Part shown: one piece after another, positions 9,089 through 15,906 of the stretch
How the letters are laid out: each line of letters opens with the position of its first letter
Position numbering within the stretch: the first letter of the stretch is position 1
Origin: Rhodovibrionaceae bacterium
GTDB lineage: Bacteria > Pseudomonadota > Alphaproteobacteria > Kiloniellales > DSM-21159
DNA: 41,307 bases
Reading direction: 5' to 3'
Assembly (NCBI GenBank): GCA_028285215.1
Contig: JANQPZ010000241.1
Coordinates: 1-41,307 of the forward strand
Notes under the pieces: generated by a model
Database searches by the model: none
Told to the model about the DNA's origin: nothing
Seen by the model: only the letters and a program-made list of their open reading frames with translations
Position numbers and translations under genes: made by a program

Positions 9089-9404
9089 CAACAACCTCCT
9101 TTAGCTCGCTGCACTCCACGGGAGGAAAACCGCTTTCGGCCGGATCACGCTCTGCTTCATTCCAAGCCTGCCCCTAGGCTGCCGGACGGGTCGACCGCGA
9201 CCGAACCTCGTCTTTCGCCAAAACTTTAGGCAACTCCCAATCACTCATGGGCATATTTTATGCAATTTTCTGACACAGTGGTATAGCCTTAGGTGAGTTC
9301 TCGACGCCTTCAGCCTTGGCACGCTTCTTGCTGAAACAGGGCTGTCACACAGGGCGAGCGGACTGCGCTGCCGTGCGCCCCCCTTACTTCTGGAAGGTTC
9401 CACG
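9089..9404. promoter_or_regulatory. Divergent regulatory region of the amide-utilisation locus
   Basis: This 316-base intergenic region separates the nitrilase-family gene (minus) from the transporter operon (plus). It contains a short AT-rich palindrome at 9251-9263 (GCATA-TTT-TATGC) and a consensus sigma-54 promoter at 9317-9332. The palindrome centre lies about 86 bases before the predicted start, where enhancer-binding activators commonly sit. IHF also often acts in such a spacer, but no clear IHF site was recognised. Confidence 0.6.
9317..9332 (+). promoter_or_regulatory. Sigma-54 (RpoN) -24/-12 promoter
   Basis: The sequence TGGCACG-CTTC-TTGCT matches the sigma-54 consensus TGGCACG-N4-TTGCW at every conserved base, with the required 10 bases between the GG (9318-9319) and GC (9330-9331) elements. 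The predicted transcript start is near 9343, about 62 bases before the permease ATG at 9405, on the same strand. This implies activation by an enhancer-binding protein. NtrC under nitrogen limitation is the likeliest candidate given the gene content, but no NtrC site was clearly identified. Confidence 0.85.
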
Positions 9405-10295
9405 ATGGAACTCGATGCGATCGCCAAGCTGGTGTTCGACATCCTGGCTTTCTCTTCGATCATGGTTCTGGTCGTGCTCGGGCTGGCTGTCATCGCCAGC
9501 ATGATGGGCATCTTCAACCTCGGGCACGGCGAGTTCGTCCTGCTGGGTGCCTACACGGTATTCGTCTTCCGCGAACTGGGGCTGCCGGAGTGGAGCGGTA
9601 TGCTGGCCGCGCCCTTTCTCGTCGCAATCGTCGGCCTGTTCGTCGAGGCGACGGTGATACGACGGCTCTACGTGGCGCCCGTCATCGCCATGCTGGCGAC
9701 CTATGCCGTAGGCCTGATCATTCGCGAAACGGTTCGCGGCTTGATCGGCGGCCAGTTCTACTCCATCGACGAACCGATCCAGGGCTTCATCCAGATCGGC
9801 GACGTGAGTCTCTCCGCCTGGCGCAGCGTCATCATCGTCGTCACGATCGCCGTGATGGCGGGCTGCTACCTCTTCCTGACCCGCACGAGTTTCGGCCTGC
9901 AGATTCGCGGTGCGCTCGAGAACCCGATGCTGGCCCGCGCCTCGGGCGTTTCCACCGCCCGTCTCTACGCCTTCACCTTTGCCTTCGGCGCCGCGCTCGC
10001 AGGTCTCGCAGGCGCCCTGATGGTGCCGCTCTTCTCGCTCTCCGCGGATCTCGGGTTGCGCTTTCTGGTGCAGGCCTTTCTCGCCGTCATGCTCGGCGGC
10101 GTGGGCACCTTCGAAGGACCGGTGCTGGGCGGCGCCTTGATCGGTGCCATGGTCCCCGGCTTCCAATGGCTGCGCGAGCTGCCTCTTCTGAACGCCTTGA
10201 TCCAGCCGATCGTCGCCGAGGTGCTGGTGTTCGTCGTGGCCCTGATCATCGTCAAGTTCCGTCCACAGGGCTTTGTCAGTAAAGGGAGGATCTAG
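9405..10295 (+). CDS. Urea/short-chain amide ABC transporter permease (LivH/UrtB type)
   Basis: The 296-residue inner-membrane protein has about eight hydrophobic segments and the LivH-type hallmarks GIFNLGHGEFVLLGAY near TM2 and a glycine-rich FLAVMLGGVGTFEGPVLGGALIG loop near the C-terminus. It forms the translocation channel with the LivM-type partner downstream. It is the first gene after the sigma-54 promoter and has GGAAGG about nine bases upstream. Its closest functional analogues by context are the urea (UrtB) and amide (FmdE-like) permeases rather than true branched-chain amino acid permeases, because the locus has an AmiC-like binding protein and an amidase. Confidence 0.93.
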   Translation: MELDAIAKLVFDILAFSSIMVLVVLGLAVIASMMGIFNLGHGEFVLLGAYTVFVFRELGLPEWSGMLAAPFLVAIVGLFVEATVIRRLYVAPVIAMLATYAVGLIIRETVRGLIGGQFYSIDEPIQGFIQIGDVSLSAWRSVIIVVTIAVMAGCYLFLTRTSFGLQIRGALENPMLARASGVSTARLYAFTFAFGAALAGLAGALMVPLFSLSADLGLRFLVQAFLAVMLGGVGTFEGPVLGGALIGAMVPGFQWLRELPLLNALIQPIVAEVLVFVVALIIVKFRPQGFVSKGRI

Positions 10296-11539
10296 TGACC
10301 ATCGATCGCAAGCAGGCCGCGCCAGCGCGCGGCGGACTCACTCGCCGAGGTTTCCTGAAGGGCGCCGGAGCGCTGGCAGCAACCGGCTGGGTGGCCGGCA
10401 GCGCCGGGGGCTGGGTCCTGAGGCCCAAGTGGAGTCACGCGGCGGGCCCGATCAAGATGGGCATCGCAACCGATATCACAGGCGCCATCGCTCCGTCGGG
10501 CAATGCGAACTGGCAGATCGCGCAGCTGGCCGTGCAGCAGATCAACGACGGCGGAGGTATCCTGGGCCGTCCGATCGAGCTCTATCTGGAGGACACCGCC
10601 TCCGACCCCGGCGTCGCCGTCGGCAACGTCCGGCGTCTGATTCAGCAGAACGATGTCGACGTCGTGCTCGGCGGCATCACCAGCGCCATGCGCGAGGCAA
10701 TCAAGAACCCGATCGTGCGGCGCGGCCGCACGCTCTACATCTATCCGCAGCTCTATGAAGGTCAGGAGTGCACCGCCGACCTCTACTGCACCGGACCGAC
10801 ACCGGCGCAGCAGTGCGACGAACTGATCCCCTGGCTGATCGGCCAAGGCCACAAGCGCTTCGCCTTTCCCTCGGCCAACTATCTCTGGCCGCAGCTGCTG
10901 AACAAGTATGCCCGCAAGGTGATCGAGGACAACGGCGGCGAAGTGGTATTCGAGGAGTACTACCCGCTCGACCAGATCGAATACTCGGCGACGGTCGCGA
11001 AGATCAATAACGAGAACGTCGATTGCGTCTTCAAAACGGTGATTCCGCCAGGAACGCAGGCCTTCCTGAAACAGCTGCACGAGAGCGGCTTCAGCGAGCG
11101 CGGCGGCCATGTCAGCTGCGTCTACTTCGACGACAACTCGGTGAACTACGTGCCGGCGCGCGAGATGGAGGGACTGTCGAGCTGCCTGGACTACTTCAAG
11201 GCGATCGACGATCCCTTCAGCAACGAGCTGCAGGCGGCCTACGACGCCATGTTCCCGGACACGCGCTTCCTGTTCACCGCAGGCTCTGCCGCCACCGGTA
11301 TGTACCGCGGCGTCAAATTCTACGAGGAGGCCGTGAAGGCGACAGGCGGCGACCTGGATCGCGACGCGGTTTCGGCTGCTCTGGATACGGCGGAGATCGC
11401 TCAGGGTCCGGGCGGCGGCGCCAAGATGATCCCGGGCACAGGACACTGCGCGATGAACATGTACATCGCCGTGTCTCGCGCCGGCGAATACGAGGTGATC
11501 TCGAAGTACGACATGGTGGATCCGGCGGAATGCACCTGA
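10295..11539 (+). CDS. Tat-exported amide/urea-binding protein (AmiC/UrtA/FmdD family)
   Basis: The 414-residue periplasmic binding protein begins with a twin-arginine signal (TRRGFLKG at about residues 16-23, then a hydrophobic stretch) and continues into a type I periplasmic-binding fold. Features shared with AmiC and UrtA are the strand GIATDITGAIAPSG, the YEGQECTADLYCTGPTPAQQ segment and the FKTVIPPGTQAFLKQL segment. It should capture a small amide or urea and deliver it to the permeases. The GTG start overlaps the upstream stop by one base (TAGTG) and has GGGAGG at a good distance. Tat export implies folding before export. The exact ligand is not determinable. Confidence 0.92.
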   Translation: MTIDRKQAAPARGGLTRRGFLKGAGALAATGWVAGSAGGWVLRPKWSHAAGPIKMGIATDITGAIAPSGNANWQIAQLAVQQINDGGGILGRPIELYLEDTASDPGVAVGNVRRLIQQNDVDVVLGGITSAMREAIKNPIVRRGRTLYIYPQLYEGQECTADLYCTGPTPAQQCDELIPWLIGQGHKRFAFPSANYLWPQLLNKYARKVIEDNGGEVVFEEYYPLDQIEYSATVAKINNENVDCVFKTVIPPGTQAFLKQLHESGFSERGGHVSCVYFDDNSVNYVPAREMEGLSSCLDYFKAIDDPFSNELQAAYDAMFPDTRFLFTAGSAATGMYRGVKFYEEAVKATGGDLDRDAVSAALDTAEIAQGPGGGAKMIPGTGHCAMNMYIAVSRAGEYEVISKYDMVDPAECT

Positions 11540-11560
11540 TCGAGCTTGCCTAAGCGATGA

Positions 11561-11590
11561 CGGTCCGGCGGTCGGGAGACTGCCGGACCG
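11561..11590 (+). promoter_or_regulatory. Strong intra-operon hairpin after the binding-protein gene
   Basis: A 13-bp stem (11561-11573 with 11578-11590, one G-U pair) closes on the tetraloop GGGA. It starts 22 bases after the binding-protein stop, inside the 105-base gap before the next permease. There is no U-run. Such structures often protect the 3' end of binding-protein mRNA or reduce read-through, so that the binding protein is made in excess over the membrane parts. Confidence 0.7.
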
Positions 11591-11644
11591 ATCCCTTAAC
11601 CGCAGGCTGCCGCCACTCACCGTCCAAAAGGAAACGCCGACCCG

Positions 11645-12778
11645 ATGGCCGATGCGTCCCTTCCCAGGCCGCTCCGCAAGCAAGCCCCGCGATCACGCTT
11701 CGGCGTGATTCCAATCGTGGAATGGGGGCTGCTGGCCTTTCTTCTGCTCTATCCCATTGCGGTCAGCTTCCTGACGGCAGGGGACGGCCCCGTCGACTTC
11801 GACAATTTCTGGGTCATACGCATCACGACGATTCTGATTCTCGCGAAGCTGGCGATCAGTTTCGATCTCTGCTGGGGCTACTCGGGCATCATGAGCTTCG
11901 GCCAGGGCCTGTTTTTCGGGCTGGCAGGCTATGTCGTCGCCAAGTTCGCGGAAGAACTGGGCTGGCTGCAGATCTTCTTCGTGGTTCCCATGGGCATGCT
12001 GGTCGGTTGGCTGGCGGCCTTGCTGGTCGGCTGGTTCCTGTTGCTGGGCAAGCGCACACCGACCGTGATCTTCGTCGCACTGGGCACCCTGACCGCATCC
12101 TACGCGGCCGAGCGGCTGGTCGGCGGCTGGCTGTGGGTTGGGGCCGGCAACGGCCTGTCGATCTGGGACTTTCTGATGATCGGCAGCTACGAGCTGGAGC
12201 CGGGTTTGGCCTTCTACTACGTCGCGCTGCTGTTGCTCTGTTTCGCCTACCTCGGCAGCCGCTATCTCGTTCGCTCCCAGTTCGGCCTGGTCCTGGCCGG
12301 CATGCGCCAGAACGAGGAGCGCATTGCCTTCTTCGGCTACCGGGTTCAGGTCTACAAGGCGATCGTCTTCTCGGTCGCCGGTATGATCGCCGGTCTGTCG
12401 GGCGCTCTCTACAGCTATCACGAAGGCTTCGTCGGTCCCTCCAGCGTTGGCATCGTGACCTCGACCTACGCCGTCCTCTACGGTCTGTTCGGCGGCATAG
12501 GTACGCTGATCGGCCCCGTCATCGGGGCTGGCGTGATCGAGCTGCTGCGGCTCTTCCTGTCCGATATCGACGCCATCAAGAACTATTGGCCCGTGGCGCT
12601 GGGCGTGATCATGCTGATCGTGGTCGCCTACCGGCCGACCGGCCTGCTGGGGCTGGTCCTCTCCGAGCGCGAACGGATCGGCTCCTTCGGTATCGTCGAC
12701 CGAAGCAGGACCCGGTTTGGCACGGACAGCCGGTCATCGCAGCTCAAGACGACGGAGACCGACGATGGCCCTGCTTGA
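11645..12778 (+). CDS. Urea/short-chain amide ABC transporter permease (LivM/UrtC type)
   Basis: The 377-residue inner-membrane protein has about ten hydrophobic segments. LivM/UrtC features are FDLCWGYSGIMSFGQGLFFGLAGY near TM2-3, the MRQNEERIAFFGY loop, and the glycine-rich YAVLYGLFGGIGTLIGPVIGA near the C-terminus. It partners the LivH-type permease to form the channel. The C-terminus has an extra hydrophilic tail of about 40 residues (ERERIGSFGIVDRSR onward). The last 14 bases overlap the following ATPase gene. GGA-rich sequence lies about 12 bases before the ATG, a slightly long spacing. Confidence 0.93.
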   Translation: MADASLPRPLRKQAPRSRFGVIPIVEWGLLAFLLLYPIAVSFLTAGDGPVDFDNFWVIRITTILILAKLAISFDLCWGYSGIMSFGQGLFFGLAGYVVAKFAEELGWLQIFFVVPMGMLVGWLAALLVGWFLLLGKRTPTVIFVALGTLTASYAAERLVGGWLWVGAGNGLSIWDFLMIGSYELEPGLAFYYVALLLLCFAYLGSRYLVRSQFGLVLAGMRQNEERIAFFGYRVQVYKAIVFSVAGMIAGLSGALYSYHEGFVGPSSVGIVTSTYAVLYGLFGGIGTLIGPVIGAGVIELLRLFLSDIDAIKNYWPVALGVIMLIVVAYRPTGLLGLVLSERERIGSFGIVDRSRTRFGTDSRSSQLKTTETDDGPA

Positions 12779-13499
12779 GGTGCGCGACCTCGGCAAGACC
12801 TTCGGTGCCCTGAGGGCGTTGGGGGGCGTCGACGTGACGGTGCGCGCGCGCAGCTTCCACGGACTGATCGGCCCCAACGGATCCGGAAAGTCGACCCTTC
12901 TGAAGGCCATCGCCGGCGCACACTTCGCAAGTGAGGGAGCGATCGCCTTCAACGGCGCAGATATCACCACGGCAACTCCGGCGGAGCGGGCGAAACGAGG
13001 CCTTTCCCTGAAGTTTCAGATCACCGCGATCCTGCCGGAGCTCTCCGTATACGACAACATTCTGCTCGCAGTGCAGGCCGACCAGCCGCTCTGGACGCTG
13101 CTGCGTTCCAAGAGCCGCGCCGCGCTGCACGATGAGGTTCTGGAACTGTTGGAACGCTTCCTGCTGGCCGATCTGGCGACCGATCTGGCCGGCGAGCTGA
13201 GTCACGGTCAACAGCAGTGGCTGGAGATCGCCATGGCTATGGCGGTTAAGCCGAAGCTGCTGCTGCTCGACGAGCCGACCGGCGGTATGAGCCCGGAAGA
13301 ACGCCGCGTGACCGGCGAACTTCTGATGCCGATCAAGGAGAGCTGTGCCCTGGTGATCGTCGAGCACGATCTCGATTTCATCAAGGACATCTGTGACCAT
13401 CTGACGGTGCTGGATCAGGGCCAGGTGCTGGACGACGGCACGGTGGCCGAGATCGAGCGCTCGTCGCGCGTACAGGAGGTCTATACGACCCGTGTCTAA
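12765..13499 (+). CDS. Urea/short-chain amide ABC transporter ATPase (LivG/UrtD type)
   Basis: The 244-residue ATPase has Walker A GPNGSGKST at about residues 36-44, a LivG-type Q-loop region (LKFQITAILPELSVYDN), signature LSHGQQQWLEIAMA, Walker B LLLLDEPTGGMSP and the switch His in VIVEHDLDFI. The signature LSHGQ and DEPTGGM combination is typical of UrtD and FmdF-like subunits. I chose the ATG at 12765 (MALLEVRDLGKTF) since the longer frame adds Arg-rich residues from inside the permease gene. It overlaps the permease by 14 bases and the next ATPase by 8, so the complex is translated as a coupled set. Confidence 0.94.
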   Translation: MALLEVRDLGKTFGALRALGGVDVTVRARSFHGLIGPNGSGKSTLLKAIAGAHFASEGAIAFNGADITTATPAERAKRGLSLKFQITAILPELSVYDNILLAVQADQPLWTLLRSKSRAALHDEVLELLERFLLADLATDLAGELSHGQQQWLEIAMAMAVKPKLLLLDEPTGGMSPEERRVTGELLMPIKESCALVIVEHDLDFIKDICDHLTVLDQGQVLDDGTVAEIERSSRVQEVYTTRV

Positions 13500-14196
13500 C
13501 AAGGCGACGATCCTCGATGTACAGGAACTGGATGCAGGCTACGGTCGCAGCCAAGTGCTGGCGAAGGTCGATTTCAAAGCACCGGCAACCGGTGGCATCG
13601 CCTTGCTCGGCCGCAACGGCGCCGGTAAGAGCACCCTGCTCAAGACCCTGATCGGCGAGATCCAGCCGATGCAGGGGACGATCTGGTTCGATGGTCAGAA
13701 TGCCCACCAACATGGCACCGAGTGGCGCGTTCGGCGCGGCATGGGCTACGTCCCTCAGGAACAGTCTGTCTTCGGCAAGCTCACTGTACGCGAGAACCTC
13801 CTGCTCGGCGCTGTCCGGCAGAAGGACAAGTCCGGTATCGACATGGTGCTCGACTTCTTTCCCAAGCTTGGCCAACGGCTCGAGCAAACTGCCGGCACGC
13901 TGTCCGGCGGCGAGCGGAAGATGCTGGCGATCGGCAGAGCCCTGCTTGGGAAGCCGCGCCTGCTTATGCTGGACGAACCCACGGAGGGTGTCTGGATCGG
14001 CGTGATCGAAGAAATCGCCGAACGTCTGCGGGCCTTGACGGCGGAGATGTCCGTCATTCTGGTCGAGCAGCATGTGGAACTTGCCCTGCGCGTCGCCGAC
14101 TACGCCTATGTCATGGATCGGGGCACCATGGCCTTGCAGGGTCCGGCGGGGGACATCAAGGACGACCCCCGTCTGTTGCGCTACCTCGCACCCTAG
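13492..14196 (+). CDS. Urea/short-chain amide ABC transporter ATPase (LivF/UrtE type)
   Basis: The 234-residue ATPase has Walker A GRNGAGKST, signature LSGGERKMLAIGRAL, Walker B LLMLDEPTEGVWIGVIEEI and the switch His in VILVEQHVELAL. The DEPTEG motif and the short length are typical of LivF/UrtE. It pairs with the LivG-type subunit to drive import. It starts with GTG, overlapping the upstream gene by 8 bases, with GGAGGT about a dozen bases before. An amidase follows after 120 bases. Note Trp in EGVWIGVIEEI where branched-chain systems usually have Leu, as seen in UrtE proteins. Confidence 0.94.
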   Translation: MSNKATILDVQELDAGYGRSQVLAKVDFKAPATGGIALLGRNGAGKSTLLKTLIGEIQPMQGTIWFDGQNAHQHGTEWRVRRGMGYVPQEQSVFGKLTVRENLLLGAVRQKDKSGIDMVLDFFPKLGQRLEQTAGTLSGGERKMLAIGRALLGKPRLLMLDEPTEGVWIGVIEEIAERLRALTAEMSVILVEQHVELALRVADYAYVMDRGTMALQGPAGDIKDDPRLLRYLAP

Positions 14197-14316
14197 GTGC
14201 TCCGGGACTGAAACGGCCGGCTTCGGCGGTGCTGCCTCACCTGTCTCCTCTTGTGCTGCCGCTGCCGACCGAACCGCGATCGGGGGTCAACGTTAAGCAA
14301 GGGAGAAACACGGAAA

Positions 14317-15831
14317 ATGAATGTCAAGGTACCAACGCTCGATCAGCTTTACGAGACAGCCGAAGAGCTCGGCCTCTCTTTCGACCCAGACGATGCTGTC
14401 TCTTTCCGCGATCTGATGGCGGGCAACATCGCCGCTTACAATCTGGTCGACGCGATGCCGGACGAGTTGCCCGAGGTCAGGTATCCCCGCACCCGCGGCA
14501 GCCGTCCTTCGCCGGACGACAATCCCCTGAATGCCTGGTACGTGAAGTCGACGATCAAAGGCGCTCCCTCGGGAAAACTCAAGGGCAAGACCGTCGCGAT
14601 CAAGGACAACGTGATGGTGGCCGGCGTGCCGATGATGAACGGGTCCTGTACCCTCGAAGGCTATGTGCCGGACATCGACGCGACGGTCGTAGAGCGCCTG
14701 CTGGATGCCGGCGCAACGATCGAAGGCAAGGCTCACTGCGAGTTCTTCTGCTTGTCCGGAGGCAGCCATACCAACGCCACCGGTGCCGTCCACAACCCGC
14801 ATAAGCAGGGTTACTCGGCCGGTGGCTCCTCGTCCGGTTCGGCCGCGCTGGTCGCCGCCGGCGAAGTCGACATGGCGATCGGTGGCGATCAGGGCGGCTC
14901 CATCCGAATGCCGGCAGCCTGGTGCGGCATCTATGGAATGAAGCCCACGCACGGCCTTGTGCCCTATACGGGGATCATGCCGATCGAGATCTTCGTTGAT
15001 CATACCGGACCGATGACGGCCAGCGTAACCGACAATGCCTTGATGCTGGAGGTCATCGCCGGCCCCGACGGCTACGATCCGCGTCAGTACGACGTGAAGA
15101 CGGCCAACTACACCGAAGCCCTGGGCGGAGAGCTTGCGGGCCTGAAGATCGGCGTCGTCGCGGAAGGCTTCGCACAGAACGGAGCCGAAGACGACGTCAA
15201 CGCAAAGGTGAAGGCTGCGGCACAGAAGCTCGCGGCGCTCGGCGCCAAGGTGGAAGAAGTCTCAATTCCGATGCACAGCGTCGGCACCGCCATCTGGATG
15301 CCGATCGGCGTCGAGGGGCTGACCCAGACCATGATGCATGGCGACGGCTACGGCGTGTCGCGTCCGGATCTCTACGTCACCAGCCTGATGGACTTCCATC
15401 GCAATTGGCGCACCAGAGCCAACGAACTGAGCGAAACCACGAAACTGCTGACCCTGCTGGGAACCTACGTTCGCAAGTACTATGGCAGCCGCTTCTACGG
15501 CAAGGCCATGAACATCGTTCGGCGGTTGCGCGCGGCCTACGATGCCGAGTTGGCCGCTTACGATCTGCTCCTGATGCCCACCACACCGCAGAAGGCTCAG
15601 CCGATCCCCGCTCCGGATGCCAGTCGGGAGGAGTACGTCCAGCGGGCCTTCGAGATGATCACCAACACGGCGCCCTTCGATTTGACGCACCATCCGGCCA
15701 TGGCCATCCCCTGCGGCCTGTCCGACGGGCTTCCGGTTTCGATGATGCTGGTCGGTCGCCATTTCGACGAATCGACCATCTACAAGGCCGCTTATGCCTT
15801 CGAACAGAGCGGCGATTGGAAAGGGATGTAG
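14317..15831 (+). CDS. Amidase (amidase-signature family, Rhodococcus enantioselective type)
   Basis: The 504-residue cytoplasmic enzyme hydrolyses amides to acids and ammonia. The Ser-cisSer-Lys triad is intact: Lys96 in TVAIKDNV, Ser171 in AGGSSSGSAA and nucleophile Ser195 in GGDQGGSIRMPA. These residue numbers are, from memory, the same as in the structurally studied Rhodococcus amidase found beside nitrile hydratase, and the shared GVPMMNGS, NPLNAWYV and MLVGRHFDE segments support that subfamily. No nitrile hydratase is in the window. Its place after an amide-type transporter suggests it acts on the imported substrate. I chose ATG 14317 (MNVKVPTLDQ), with AAGGGAGAAA upstream; the longer frame to 14251 adds a Cys/Arg-rich leader. 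Confidence 0.94.
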   Translation: MNVKVPTLDQLYETAEELGLSFDPDDAVSFRDLMAGNIAAYNLVDAMPDELPEVRYPRTRGSRPSPDDNPLNAWYVKSTIKGAPSGKLKGKTVAIKDNVMVAGVPMMNGSCTLEGYVPDIDATVVERLLDAGATIEGKAHCEFFCLSGGSHTNATGAVHNPHKQGYSAGGSSSGSAALVAAGEVDMAIGGDQGGSIRMPAAWCGIYGMKPTHGLVPYTGIMPIEIFVDHTGPMTASVTDNALMLEVIAGPDGYDPRQYDVKTANYTEALGGELAGLKIGVVAEGFAQNGAEDDVNAKVKAAAQKLAALGAKVEEVSIPMHSVGTAIWMPIGVEGLTQTMMHGDGYGVSRPDLYVTSLMDFHRNWRTRANELSETTKLLTLLGTYVRKYYGSRFYGKAMNIVRRLRAAYDAELAAYDLLLMPTTPQKAQPIPAPDASREEYVQRAFEMITNTAPFDLTHHPAMAIPCGLSDGLPVSMMLVGRHFDESTIYKAAYAFEQSGDWKGM

Positions 15832-15858
15832 CGCCGCTTCATCCGAACGGATCATGAA

Positions 15859-15889
15859 ACCGGAAGGCGGAACCGTCCCGCCTTCCGGT
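15859..15889. terminator. Bidirectional terminator hairpin between amidase and RND pump
   Basis: A perfect 12-bp stem, ACCGGAAGGCGG (15859-15870) with its complement at 15878-15889, closes on a 7-base loop. It lies 28 bases after the amidase stop and 18 bases before the convergent RND stop. No strong U-run follows on either strand, so efficiency is uncertain. Confidence 0.65.
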
Positions 15890-15906
15890 CTGGCGTCTCA
15901 GCCATC

